Source of the DNA: Palsa-744 sp036498265
Lineage (GTDB): Bacteria; Actinomycetota; Thermoleophilia; Solirubrobacterales; Solirubrobacteraceae
DNA length: 64,000 nt
Direction of reading: 5' to 3'
Assembly (NCBI GenBank): GCA_036498265.1
Contig: DASYFT010000026.1
Span: 45,128 to 109,127, forward strand
Positions 33,017 to 41,346 of this stretch are shown here, one piece after another. Each line of letters begins with the position of its first letter. Within the stretch, counting starts at the first letter, position 1. The notes under the pieces were generated by a model. It made no database searches. It was given only the letters and a program-made list of their open reading frames with translations, and was not told the DNA's origin. The translations under genes and the position numbers were made by a program.

Positions 33017-34450
33017 ATGACCGACGACACCCCCATTCGAATCGCAGTGATCGGCTCCGGCCCGGCCGGCTTCTACGCCGCCGGCCACCTGCTCAAGGAT
33101 CCCGCGGCGAACATCGACGTGGACATGCTGGAGCGTCTGCCCACGCCCTGGGGCCTGGTGCGCTCCGGCGTGGCGCCGGACCACCCGAAGATCAAGTCTG
33201 TGACGCGCATCTACGAGAAGACCGCGGCGCATCCGCGGTTCCGCTTCTTCGGCAACATAACGCTCGGCGAGCACGTCTCCCGCGAGGAGCTGCTGGCCCA
33301 TTACCACGCGATCGTCTACGCCACCGGCTCGCCACTCGACCGGCCCCTCGGCATTCCGGGCGAAGAGCTCCACGGCTCGCACGCCGCCACGGAGTTCGTC
33401 GGCTGGTACAACGGCCACCCCGACCACACCGACCTCGAGATCGATCTTCTCTCGGCCGAGCGGGCCGTCGTGATCGGCAACGGCAACGTGGCCCTCGACG
33501 TGGCCCGGATGCTCGTCCTCGGAGTCGACGAGCTCGCCGGCACCGACACGGCCGACCACGCCCTCGAGGTGCTGGGCTCGAGTCGCGTCTCGGAGGTGGT
33601 GATACTCGGCCGCCGCGGCCCGGCGCAGGCGGCGTTCACCAACCCGGAGCTGCTCGAGCTCGGCGAGCTGGCCGACGCCGACGTGATCGTCGACCCCGAC
33701 GAGCTGGAGCGCGCGCTCGCCGTCCCCGACGCCGGCGCCGAGAGCGACGCCACATCGCGTCGCAACGTCGAGATCCTCCGCTCCTACGCCGAACGGGAGC
33801 CGTCCGGCCGGCCCAAGCGGGTCGTCCTGCGCTTCCTGCTCTCTCCAACCGCCCTCGTTCGCGGCGACGACGGCCGGCTCGGCGGCGTGGAGCTCGTGCG
33901 CAACGAGCTCGTGCCCGCTCCCGGCGGCGGCCTGCGTGCGCAGGCCACGGAGGAGCGCGAGACGATCACCGCCGGCCTCGCCTTCCGCGCGATCGGGTAT
34001 CGCGGCATCCCGCTTCCGGGCGTGCCGTTCGACGAGCGGGCCGGCGTGATCCCCAACGACGCCGGCCGCGTGCTCGATCCCGCGAGCGGGTCGGCGCTGC
34101 CGGGGGAGTACGTCGTCGGCTGGATCAAGCGGGGCCCCTCGGGGGTGATCGGGACCAACAAGAAGGACGCCCAGCAGACCGTCGACGCGGTGCTCGCGGA
34201 TCTCGCCGGAGGCGAGCGCCCTCACCAGCCCGAGCAGCCGGATGCGGAGGCGGTCGAGGAGATGCTCCGCGACTGCCAGCCCGACATCGTCACGTACGCC
34301 GGCTGGAGCGAGATCGACCGGCACGAGCGCGCGCTCGGCGAGGCCTCGGGCCGTCCCCGCGTCAAGCTCACGCAGATCGAGGAGATGCTCCGGATCGCGG
34401 CCGCCGAAGACCCCTCCGAAGACGAGCTGGCGCAGGCGAGGACGCGGTGA
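33017..34450 (+). CDS. Ferredoxin/adrenodoxin-NADP+ reductase (FprA-like)
   Basis: A 477-residue flavoprotein. The FAD-binding GSGPAGFYAA motif is at residues 15-24. The LVRSGVAPDHPKIK segment is diagnostic of the FprA/adrenodoxin-reductase family. The NADP-binding Rossmann motif GNGNVALDVARM is central, and the C-terminal GWIKRGPSGVIGTNK closes the FAD site. The enzyme passes electrons from NADPH to ferredoxins, which in turn can feed P450s such as the one at 26979. ATG 33017 begins with the first beta strand; sequence upstream is the tRNA-Val gene and leader. No partner gene is adjacent. Confidence 0.94.
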   Translation: MTDDTPIRIAVIGSGPAGFYAAGHLLKDPAANIDVDMLERLPTPWGLVRSGVAPDHPKIKSVTRIYEKTAAHPRFRFFGNITLGEHVSREELLAHYHAIVYATGSPLDRPLGIPGEELHGSHAATEFVGWYNGHPDHTDLEIDLLSAERAVVIGNGNVALDVARMLVLGVDELAGTDTADHALEVLGSSRVSEVVILGRRGPAQAAFTNPELLELGELADADVIVDPDELERALAVPDAGAESDATSRRNVEILRSYAEREPSGRPKRVVLRFLLSPTALVRGDDGRLGGVELVRNELVPAPGGGLRAQATEERETITAGLAFRAIGYRGIPLPGVPFDERAGVIPNDAGRVLDPASGSALPGEYVVGWIKRGPSGVIGTNKKDAQQTVDAVLADLAGGERPHQPEQPDAEAVEEMLRDCQPDIVTYAGWSEIDRHERALGEASGRPRVKLTQIEEMLRIAAAEDPSEDELAQARTR

Positions 34451-34508
34451 GTGCGCCGCCGCCGAGCAGCTGGCGCGCCTCGGCTATGTGCCAGACTGCC
34501 ACGCGCAA

Positions 34509-34580
34509 GCCCCGTTAGCTCATCTGGTAGAGCGCCGGACTTTTAATCCGGTGGGGCGGGTTCGAGTCCCGCACGGGGCA
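34509..34580 (+). tRNA. tRNA-Lys(TTT)
   Basis: A 72-nt cloverleaf: acceptor GCCCCGT/ACGGGGC, D-arm GCTC/GAGC with an 8-base loop, anticodon arm CCGGA-CTTTTAA-TCCGG with anticodon TTT, a 4-base variable loop, T-arm GCGGG-TTCGAGT-CCCGC, discriminator A. Confidence 0.96.
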
Positions 34581-34663
34581 TCGTCGATGGTGCGATCGTT
34601 TGCCCCGCACCGCCTTGGGTAATCCCATTCCTCGAACGGCATTGACCTGCTGGAGGTGACGAG

Positions 34664-35065
34664 ATGCCCATGACGACGTCCTCGGGGCAGCCGAAGAAGA
34701 GCGAGCTGCCCGACACGCTGAAGCGCTCGCCGGAGAAGGCGCAGCGCACGTTCGCGAAGGCCCACGACAGCGCCGTCCGCGAGTACGGCGAGGGCGAACG
34801 CGCCCACCGGGTCGCGTTCGCGGCGCTGAAGCACTCCTTCGAGAAGCGCGGCGACCACTGGGAGCCGAAGAAGCACAAAGGGCCCTCGGACCCGCGGGCG
34901 CGCAACCCACGCGCGCGGGAGAACCAGGGCAAGACCTACGGCGGCGTGGACGTGGAAGGCAACTCCAAGGAGGAGCTCTACCGGCGCGCGCGGCAGCTCG
35001 GGGTCAGAGGCCGCTCGCACATGTCCAAGGGAGAGCTCGCCGAAGCGATCGCCCGGAAGCAGTGA
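34664..35065 (+). CDS. ChaB-family protein with C-terminal Rho_N/SAP-like motif
   Basis: A 133-residue basic protein. Residues about 15-65 match the ChaB fold: LPDTLKRSPEKAQRTF, then a stretch ending AALKHSFEKRG with the conserved Trp (DHW). A Lys/Arg/Pro-rich linker follows. The last 35 residues (SKEELYRRARQLGVRGRSHMSKGELAEAI, core LYRRARQLGV) look like a Rho_N or SAP-type helix-extended-loop-helix that binds nucleic acid. ATG 34664 follows GGAGGTGA. ChaB was first linked to cation transport, but this domain architecture is widespread in Actinobacteria with unclear function. It stands alone downstream of tRNA-Lys. Confidence 0.85.
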   Translation: MPMTTSSGQPKKSELPDTLKRSPEKAQRTFAKAHDSAVREYGEGERAHRVAFAALKHSFEKRGDHWEPKKHKGPSDPRARNPRARENQGKTYGGVDVEGNSKEELYRRARQLGVRGRSHMSKGELAEAIARKQ

Positions 35066-35070
35066 GGGCC

Positions 35071-35084
35071 GCGCCCGCGGGCGC
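35071..35084. terminator. GC palindrome between convergent genes
   Basis: GCGCCCGCGGGCGC is a perfect 14-bp palindrome filling most of the 19-bp gap between the convergent ChaB-like and HtrA-like genes. It could form a short hairpin with a CGCG loop and act in both directions. Confidence 0.4.
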
Positions 35085-36107
35085 TCAGGACAGCTCGCGC
35101 GGCACCAGGCGAAGCCGCAGCTGCTCGCCGCTGCGCAGCACGACCACGTCGACCGGGACGTCGATCAGGTCCGCCACCATCTGGCGCTGGATGTCCTCGA
35201 CTCCCTGCACCCGGGTTCCGGCGAGCTCCACGATCAGGTCCTCGGCACGCAGACCGGCCACCTCGGCTGGGCTCCCGGGCGTGATCTCGATGACCTCGAC
35301 GCCCGTGGCCTGATCGCGGTCACGGCGCGCCCGCGCCGGCAGCGGCCGAGGTCCTCCGGCGACGCCGAGGTAGGCCCGCCGCACCCGGCCGTCGCTCATG
35401 AGCGCGCCGATCACCTTGCGCGTCGCATCGTTGATCGGGACGGCCAGCCCGAGACCCACGCCTGCCACAGCCGTGTTGACCCCGACGACGCGTCCGAAGG
35501 AGTCCACGAGCGCCCCGCCGGAGTTGCCGGGGTTGAGCGCCGCGTCGGTCTGGATGACGCTGTCGATCATGCGCACCGTCCGGCCGGAGCGGGCCGGCAG
35601 CGAGCGACCCAGCGCCGAGATCACGCCCGCGGTCACCGAGCCGGCGAACCCGTTGGGGTTGCCGATGGCCACCACCAGCTGGCCGACGCGCAGGCGCGCG
35701 GCGTCGCCGAGCACGGCGGCCTTCAGGTCATCGGCGTCGGCGCGCAGCACTGCCAGGTCTGACAGCGGGTCCGCGCCGACGACGCGGAATCCGATCTCGC
35801 GCCCGTCCACGAAGGTCGCATGACCGCGGCGGCCGTTTCCGGCGACCACGTGCGCGGAGGTCAGCAGGAAGCCATCCGGCGTGAGGACCACCGCGCTGCC
35901 GGCGCCGACCGGCACCCGACCACGGCGGGTCTCGCGCATCACGCGCAGGCTTGCCACGCTCGGTGCGAGCCTCTCCACGACGCTCGACACCGTCCGCGAG
36001 TACGCGTCGAGGGCCTCTGCATCGGCCTCTGTCTGTCCGTTCTGGACCTCGCCCTCGGCTTCCGCGCCGAACGAGGCCCCCGCCACGGGAAGGATCGTCG
36101 TAGTCAT
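35085..36107 (-). CDS. HtrA/DegP-like serine protease with PDZ domain
   Basis: A 340-residue protease. The chymotrypsin-fold domain carries the full triad: His86 in TSAHVVAG, Asp117 in DPLSDLAVL and Ser196 in NPGNSGGAL. A single PDZ domain occupies about residues 245-335 (YLGVAGG, then PAEVAGLRAEDLIVELAG, core GLRAEDLI). Unlike most HtrA proteins there is no recognisable signal peptide or membrane anchor; the first 35 residues are acidic and hydrophilic apart from a short ILPVAGAS. It may therefore act in the cytoplasm, or the true start may differ. ATG 36107 follows GGAG at five bases. HtrA proteins degrade or refold damaged proteins. Confidence 0.9.
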   Translation of the reverse strand: MTTTILPVAGASFGAEAEGEVQNGQTEADAEALDAYSRTVSSVVERLAPSVASLRVMRETRRGRVPVGAGSAVVLTPDGFLLTSAHVVAGNGRRGHATFVDGREIGFRVVGADPLSDLAVLRADADDLKAAVLGDAARLRVGQLVVAIGNPNGFAGSVTAGVISALGRSLPARSGRTVRMIDSVIQTDAALNPGNSGGALVDSFGRVVGVNTAVAGVGLGLAVPINDATRKVIGALMSDGRVRRAYLGVAGGPRPLPARARRDRDQATGVEVIEITPGSPAEVAGLRAEDLIVELAGTRVQGVEDIQRQMVADLIDVPVDVVVLRSGEQLRLRLVPRELS

Positions 36108-36195
36108 CGCTGCTCCATTCGCTGTGAACTCGCTCCCCTAACCATAGGAAGCCGCCGCGCGCAGCCCGGACCCCCCGCCCGGGGGAAAGGCGCCG

Positions 36196-37635
36196 CTACG
36201 AGGCCGCGACGGCCGACGGGCGGCGGTCGGCCCAGGGCCGCGCCTGTTCGAGCTGGGCGCTCAGCGAGATGAGCCTCGCCTCCTGCCATGGCCCGGCCGT
36301 GAGCATCACGCCGACGGGGACCTCCGCGTCGGTCCAGTGGAGTGGCAGGCTGACCGATGGCAGACCTGCGACGTTGCCGAAGGCGGTGAACGCAACGCTG
36401 GCCACGACCTCGGGCACGGGCTGGTCGGGCGCCGCGTGCTGCGCTTCGAGCACCGCGCCCGCCTGCGGCGGGAGCGTCGCTGAGGTGGGCGTGAGCAGCA
36501 CGTCGAAGTCACGGCCCCAGCGGGCCACCTCCCTGCGGCTCAGCAGCTCCAGTGTGCGCGCGGCCAGGACGTAATCGGCCGCGCCGAGCTCGTGGCTCGC
36601 CGCCCACTGGTGCGCGATGTGCGGCTCGACCGCCGACCAGTCGACACCTTCGTACTCCGCCAGGCCGCCAACGGTCAGCGCGATGAAGGGGGGCACCATC
36701 TCCTCGGAGATCGTCGGCACCTCCACCTCCTCGACGTCGTGTCCGAGCTGCTCGAGGGCCTCGGCGGTGGCGCGTGCGGCGGCAATGCAGGACTCGTCCG
36801 TGGGCACGCCGAGCGGCGCCTGCGCCATCAGCCCGATCCGCAGGCGGCCCGGGGGCGTGTCGAGCTCCTGAGCGAACGGGCGCGCGGGCGCCGGGGCGTT
36901 GTACCAGGCGCAGGGATCGACGCCCGCGATCTGGTCGAGCACCACGGCGGAGTCCGCGACGGTGCGCGAGACGACGCCCTCCACGACGGCGCCGAGCCAG
37001 CTCTGCGCCAGACGCGGCACGCGGCCGCGGCTCGGCTTCAGGCCGACGAGGCCGCAGTAGGACGCCGGGATCCGGATCGAGCCGCCTCCGTCGTTGGCGT
37101 GCGCGATCGGGAACATGCCGCCCGAGACGGCCGCGGCGGCCCCGCCGCTCGAGCCACCCGGCGAGCGCGTGAGGTCCCAGGGGTTGCGGGTGATCCCGTA
37201 GCGGCTGTTCTCCGCGACTGTCACCACGCCGAACTCGGGGGTGTTCGTACGCCCGCACAGGACAAAGCCGGCGCGGACGAGGGCGTCGACGACGAGCTCG
37301 CTCTGCTCGCTGACCCCCTCGGGGCCGCCGCGAGATCCGTAGCTCACCGGCCAGCCGGCCACCGGCGTGAGGTCCTTGATCGGAAGCGGAACGCCGAGGA
37401 AGGGCTGCCCCTGCCCGTCGGAGCCCTCACCGGAGGCGAGCCGCCGGTCGGCCTCGGCAGCCGACCGCCGCGCGTCCTCGTCGTTGCGCCAGACCACCGC
37501 GTTGATCTCCGGGTTGCGCTCGTCGACCGCGGCCAGGCACGTGTCCAGCAGCTCGACCGCCGAGAGCTGGCGGGCGCGCAGCGCGCCCGCCAGATCGAGC
37601 GCGCTGGACCACTGACCTGGTGGCACCCCAGCCAT
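36196..37635 (-). CDS. Amidase (amidase-signature family)
   Basis: A 479-residue amidohydrolase. The catalytic Lys87 is in PLPIKDL, the cis-Ser in SPGGSSGGAAA (Ser162/163) and the nucleophile Ser186 in NDGGGSIRIPAS, the Ser-cisSer-Lys triad of the family. The C-terminal AFGNVAGLPSVSLPL and PVGVMLTAG are also typical. Substrates range from aliphatic amides to the glutamyl-tRNA of GatA, but no gatB/gatC neighbours are present, so a free amide hydrolase such as a nylon-oligomer- or 6-aminohexanoate-type enzyme is more likely. It starts at ATG 37635, 17 bp from the PadR gene, and may share its transcript. Confidence 0.9.
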   Translation of the reverse strand: MAGVPPGQWSSALDLAGALRARQLSAVELLDTCLAAVDERNPEINAVVWRNDEDARRSAAEADRRLASGEGSDGQGQPFLGVPLPIKDLTPVAGWPVSYGSRGGPEGVSEQSELVVDALVRAGFVLCGRTNTPEFGVVTVAENSRYGITRNPWDLTRSPGGSSGGAAAAVSGGMFPIAHANDGGGSIRIPASYCGLVGLKPSRGRVPRLAQSWLGAVVEGVVSRTVADSAVVLDQIAGVDPCAWYNAPAPARPFAQELDTPPGRLRIGLMAQAPLGVPTDESCIAAARATAEALEQLGHDVEEVEVPTISEEMVPPFIALTVGGLAEYEGVDWSAVEPHIAHQWAASHELGAADYVLAARTLELLSRREVARWGRDFDVLLTPTSATLPPQAGAVLEAQHAAPDQPVPEVVASVAFTAFGNVAGLPSVSLPLHWTDAEVPVGVMLTAGPWQEARLISLSAQLEQARPWADRRPSAVAAS

Positions 37636-37652
37636 GCGGCGACCCTACCTCA

Positions 37653-38285
37653 TCAGACCTCGCGCGGCGGCGTGGGATCGTCGCCGGCGTCGCCGTCGGC
37701 CAGGATCCGGTAGAGGTCCCGGCGCGTCGCGCTGAGCACCTCGGCGGCCTTCGCCATCTGCGCCTCGCTGCCGGTGCGCATCACCTGCGCGAAGGCGTAG
37801 GCGACGTCGCGGACGAGCTTGCCGAGCTCGGCTGCGCGGTCGCTCAGCTCGTCGCCCATCTCCTCCCAGGGCGCCGGCCGATCGGCACCGCGCTCCTCGA
37901 CGAGCTTGCGCCCGGCGTCGGTCAGCGCGAACAGCTTGCGCCCGTCGACCTCCTCCGAGCGGATCAGGCCCTCGTCCTCGAGCTGCTGGAGCGCGGGATA
38001 GACCGAGCCCGGGCTGGGGCGCCAGAGGCCGTTCGAACGATCCTCGACCTCCTGCATGATCTGGTAGCCGTTTCGCGGCTCCTCGGCGAGGAGCAGCAGG
38101 GCTGCGGTTCGGATGTCGCCGCGACGGGCCTTGCGCCCGCGCCCCCGCGGTCCCTTGCCCCAGCCTCCGAACGGTCCCCCGAAGTCCCCGAAGGGACCCG
38201 GGCCGAAGCCGTGGCGGCGGTGGCGGTGGTGATGGCCTGGCCCGCAGCGTCCCCGCTCGGCCGGCTCGTGTTCGTGAGAGAACAT
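37653..38285 (-). CDS. PadR-family regulator with His-rich N-terminus
   Basis: A 210-residue regulator. Residues 1-50 are unusual: HEHE at the start, then GPGHHHRHRRHG, then Gly/Phe/Arg-rich sequence. The PadR winged helix follows (about 55-125), with TAALLLLAEEPRNGYQIMQEV (core NGYQIMQEV), SPGSVYPALQQLEDEGLI and GRKLFALTDAG. A C-terminal helical dimerisation arm ends the protein. The His cluster could bind Ni, Zn or Cu and make the repressor metal-responsive; this is an inference. ATG 38285 lies beside an 8-bp inverted repeat in its own promoter, suggesting autoregulation. The amidase gene follows on the same strand. Confidence 0.88.
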   Translation of the reverse strand: MFSHEHEPAERGRCGPGHHHRHRRHGFGPGPFGDFGGPFGGWGKGPRGRGRKARRGDIRTAALLLLAEEPRNGYQIMQEVEDRSNGLWRPSPGSVYPALQQLEDEGLIRSEEVDGRKLFALTDAGRKLVEERGADRPAPWEEMGDELSDRAAELGKLVRDVAYAFAQVMRTGSEAQMAKAAEVLSATRRDLYRILADGDAGDDPTPPREV

Positions 38286-38296
38286 TTGTGAACTCC

Positions 38297-38327
38297 TATC
38301 GTGAGATATCTAGAGACGATCACGATA
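38297..38327. promoter_or_regulatory. Candidate PadR operator
   Basis: TATCGTGA at 38297-38304 and TCACGATA at 38320-38327 form a perfect 8-bp inverted repeat with a 15-bp spacer. Additional short palindromes (AGATATCT at 38304-38311, CGATATATCG at 38323-38332) overlap it. The region is AT-rich and lies 12-42 bp ahead of the PadR start. Confidence 0.6.
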
Positions 38328-38379
38328 TATCGTTAGACCAAGGTTTTCAACCCCCTCCGCGGGGTGGGAAGATGTGAAC

Positions 38380-38859
38380 ATGAGGAAGGCACCCGGCAGC
38401 CGCCGCTCCCGGATGGCGCTCGTCGCCGCCATGGCGATCGTCGCCGGGTTCGCGCCGGCGGGCTACTCGAGTGCGGCGTCTGCGACGCACCCCGCCCCGG
38501 GGATCTCGGCGAAGATGCGAGCGGCGCTCCTCGAAGCGGCGACGGTGATCGCCACAGAGAACGGCGACAGCCACCCCCGCGACGTCGAGGCCGTCCGCAC
38601 GACCCACCGCAGGGCCGAACACCTTCTGTGCGGCGACTGCGAACTCAAAGTCGTGCCCCCCGGCGCGACGGTCTACGTCGTGGCGATGCGCGGGCACTTC
38701 AGGTGCAACAGCTGCTCGCATCCCCGCTCGGCGACCATCGGCCCCGCCAACGTGATCGCGCTGCAGTTCATGGACCCCCACGACCTCCGCAACGTCCAGT
38801 TCAACTACGGCGGGCCCTACCCCAAGCTGCGCTCCGTGGGACCACCGGTCCGTCTGTAG
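38380..38859 (+). CDS. Small secreted protein with two CxxC pairs
   Basis: A 159-residue protein of unknown function. A signal peptide with basic start (RKAPGSRRSR) and a hydrophobic core to about residue 32 directs export. The mature part has LLCGDC and, about 30 residues later, RCNSC, two C-x2-C pairs that could hold one zinc or iron, or form disulfides. VYVVAMRGHF between them looks like a beta strand. ATG 38380 has better spacing to GGGAAG than GTG 38374. It is divergent from the PadR gene and shares its AT-rich promoter region, so it may be PadR-controlled. I do not recognise a family. Confidence 0.65.
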   Translation: MRKAPGSRRSRMALVAAMAIVAGFAPAGYSSAASATHPAPGISAKMRAALLEAATVIATENGDSHPRDVEAVRTTHRRAEHLLCGDCELKVVPPGATVYVVAMRGHFRCNSCSHPRSATIGPANVIALQFMDPHDLRNVQFNYGGPYPKLRSVGPPVRL

Positions 38860-38910
38860 GCCGGACCGCCGGGCTCGCCCGCGCACTCTTTCGGTTCGCG
38901 GTCGGTCCCT

Positions 38911-40530
38911 CTAATGGCGGAAGTGGCGACGACCCGTCGCGACCATCGCCACGCCCGCCGCATCGGCGGCGGCGACGACCTCCTCGTCGCGGACGGAGCC
39001 GCCCGGCTGGATGATCGCTGTGACTCCGGCGTCGATGGCCAGCTGCGGCCCGTCGGCGAACGGGAAGAACGCATCGGAGGCGAGCGATGCGCCGGCGAGC
39101 AGGTCGGGCTGGAACTGACTGGCCTTCTCGATCGCTATGCGCACGGCGTCCACCCTGCTCATCTGGCCGGCGCCGATCCCGACGGTGGCGCCGCCGGCGG
39201 CGATGACGATCGCGTTGGAGCGCACGTGGCGGCACACCCGCCAGGCGAACAGCATGTCCTCCCACTCCGACTCGGTCGGCTGGCGCGCGCTGACCACGCG
39301 CATCTGATCGCGGGTCTCGGAGACGACGTCGTGGGTCTGCACGAGCTCGCCGCCGATGACCGCCTTTGATTCGAGCTCGCGCAGCGGCTCCGGCCAGTCC
39401 GGGAGGGCGAGCAGCCGCACGTTCTTCTTGACCTGCAGCACCTCCAGCGCGGCGGGCTCGTAGCCGGGGGCGAGGAGCACCTCGATGAACTGCTCGGCCA
39501 GCCGTTCGGCCCAGGCCCGGTCGATCTCCCTGTTGACCGCGATGACGCCCCCGTAGGCGCTGAGGGGATCGCAGGCGAAGGCTCGCTCGTAGGCCTCGAG
39601 ACCGCTGGCGGCGACCGCGCATCCGCAGGGGTTGTTGTGCTTGACGATCGCGCAGGCCGGGCCATCGAGTTCCTCGACCAGCTCGCGCGCGGCGCTCAGG
39701 TCGAGCAGGTTGTTGAACGACAGCTCCTTGCCGTGGAGCTGCTGGACGCCGTCGAGCAGATGGGTGCGTGAGCCGGCGCGCGCGTAGTAGGCGGCCTGCT
39801 GGTGAGGGTTCTCGCCGTAGCGCAGGTCCATGACCTTCTCGAAGGCGTCCGCCCGGGCCGGCGGGAAGCCGTCGAAGGTCCGGGCGGCGAACCACCCGGC
39901 GATGGCAGCGTCGTAGCGGGCGGTGTAGGCGAAGGCCCTCGCGGCAAGGCGCCTGCGTGCCTCCAGGGAGAGCCGGCCGCCCGAGTCGCGCAGCTCGGCC
40001 AGCACCGGGCCGTAGTCCGTCGGGTCGACGACGACGGCCGCGAAGGCGTGGTTCTTTGCGGCCGCGCGGATCATCGTGGGTCCCCCGATGTCGATGTTCT
40101 CGATCGCCTCCTCCTCGTCGGCGTCACCGCGGGCGACCGTCTGCTCGAACGGATAGAGGTTCACGCAGACGAGGTCGACGGGCTCGATCTCCTGCTCGGC
40201 CGCAGCGCGCAGGTGGGAGTCCTCGTCGCGGCGGGCCAGCAGCCCGGCGTAGAGGCGCGGGTGAAGGGTCTTGACGCGGCCGTCCATGATCTCGGGGAAG
40301 CCGGTGAAGTCCTCGATCGAGCGCACCCGCACGCCGGCCGCCGCGAGCTCCCTGGCGGTCCCGCCGGTGGAGACGATCTCCACGCCCAGCTGCTCGAGCC
40401 CTCTGGCGAAGTCGACGACGCCGCTCTTCTCGGAGACCGATATGAGCGCCCTGCGCACCCGCACCTCACCCGGCGCGGCGCGCTCGACACGGGTCGGATC
40501 GGAGGTCGCGAGCTCGCCGTCGGGCGCCAT
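38911..40530 (-). CDS. purH: Bifunctional AICAR formyltransferase / IMP cyclohydrolase
   Basis: A 539-residue enzyme for the last two steps to IMP. The N-terminal cyclohydrolase (MGS fold) has ALISVSEKSG, STGGTA and GRVKTLHPR. The C-terminal transformylase has the KHNNPCG motif with the catalytic Lys-His, RYGENPHQ and FFPFADG. Length and motif order are normal for PurH. It follows purN by 9 bp at the end of the purine cluster. Formyl-THF is the one-carbon donor. A leader of about 26 residues (APDGELATSD onward) precedes the conserved start, so an internal start is possible. Confidence 0.97.
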   Translation of the reverse strand: MAPDGELATSDPTRVERAAPGEVRVRRALISVSEKSGVVDFARGLEQLGVEIVSTGGTARELAAAGVRVRSIEDFTGFPEIMDGRVKTLHPRLYAGLLARRDEDSHLRAAAEQEIEPVDLVCVNLYPFEQTVARGDADEEEAIENIDIGGPTMIRAAAKNHAFAAVVVDPTDYGPVLAELRDSGGRLSLEARRRLAARAFAYTARYDAAIAGWFAARTFDGFPPARADAFEKVMDLRYGENPHQQAAYYARAGSRTHLLDGVQQLHGKELSFNNLLDLSAARELVEELDGPACAIVKHNNPCGCAVAASGLEAYERAFACDPLSAYGGVIAVNREIDRAWAERLAEQFIEVLLAPGYEPAALEVLQVKKNVRLLALPDWPEPLRELESKAVIGGELVQTHDVVSETRDQMRVVSARQPTESEWEDMLFAWRVCRHVRSNAIVIAAGGATVGIGAGQMSRVDAVRIAIEKASQFQPDLLAGASLASDAFFPFADGPQLAIDAGVTAIIQPGGSVRDEEVVAAADAAGVAMVATGRRHFRH

Positions 40531-40539
40531 TCCCAGAGC

Positions 40540-41181
40540 CTATCCCGCGTCCGGCCCCTTCGCGGGGCGGCCCACCAGCGTGCGTCGCGGATTGCCCGCA
40601 TCGGGACGCAGCGCACCAGCCGCGACCAGGCGCACCGCCTCGGGCAGCAGCGCATGCTCGAGGGGGCGCAGCGCGGCGAGCACCTCGTCCGCATCCGTGG
40701 CGTCGGGCAGCTCGATTGCGCGCTGGAGGATCACCGGACCGGAATCCATCCCTGCGTCCACGAAGTGGATCGTCACGCCGAAGACCTTGACCCCGTATGC
40801 GAGCGCCTGCTCGACCGCGCCGAGCCCCGGGAAGGCCGGCAGCAGGGACGGGTGGACGTTGATGACCGCGCCGGGGAAGCGCTCGAGGAAGGGCTCGCCG
40901 AGCAGCTCCATGTAGCCGGCGAGGACCACCAGCCGCGCGCCTCGCTCCTGCAGCCAGTCGGCCAGCGCCGCGTCGCGGGCGGCGCGGTCGCGGTAGCCGG
41001 CGCGGGGGAAGACCCCCGCGGGGACACCACCCGCCGCGGCGCGCTCGAGCGCCGGTGCGCCCTCGGCGCTCGAGGCGACCGCCACGACCTCGGCCTCGCG
41101 ACCGTGGACGCTGTCGAGCAGCGCCTGCAGGTTGGTGCCGGCTCCCGAGACGAGCACGGCGATGGGAAGTCTCTCGCTCAC
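40540..41181 (-). CDS. purN: Phosphoribosylglycinamide formyltransferase
   Basis: A 213-residue folate-dependent GAR transformylase. IAVLVSGAGTNLQALLD opens the fold (core SGAGTNLQ). INVHPSLLPAFPG carries the catalytic Asn-His, and HFVDAGMDSGPV carries the catalytic Asp. It converts GAR to FGAR with 10-formyl-THF. It lies between purH (9 bp downstream) and a 165-bp non-coding stretch that separates it from a small divergent gene; purM, its usual partner, is not here. Confidence 0.97.
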   Translation of the reverse strand: MSERLPIAVLVSGAGTNLQALLDSVHGREAEVVAVASSAEGAPALERAAAGGVPAGVFPRAGYRDRAARDAALADWLQERGARLVVLAGYMELLGEPFLERFPGAVINVHPSLLPAFPGLGAVEQALAYGVKVFGVTIHFVDAGMDSGPVILQRAIELPDATDADEVLAALRPLEHALLPEAVRLVAAGALRPDAGNPRRTLVGRPAKGPDAG

Positions 41182-41203
41182 GGGCGCCGCACGCTACTGC
41201 AGA

Positions 41204-41245
41204 GCCGATCCGTGCCCCGCCGAAGCCGATCCCTCCCCCGCCGGG
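41204..41245. repeat. Tandem 21-bp repeat upstream of purN
   Basis: Two adjacent 21-bp units, 41204-41224 and 41225-41245, share 17 of 21 bases; both begin GCCGATCC and contain CCCCGCCG. A third, weaker copy may follow. They lie between the divergent purN and small membrane-protein genes and could be a regulatory or slippage-derived array. Confidence 0.5.
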
Positions 41246-41346
41246 ACACGATCTGTGCCCGACGTCACACTGCGCCCCGCGAGGGTGCCCTTCAATGGAT
41301 CTTGGCGGAGAGGCGTGCCAAAAGCCAACTGACGGGGGACACGCCC

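Noticed and set aside
39802..41346. The long frame upstream of the 47-residue membrane peptide
   Set aside because: Only the last 47 codons, with their own ATG and ribosome-binding site, look like a gene. The upstream part is antisense to purH and purN.
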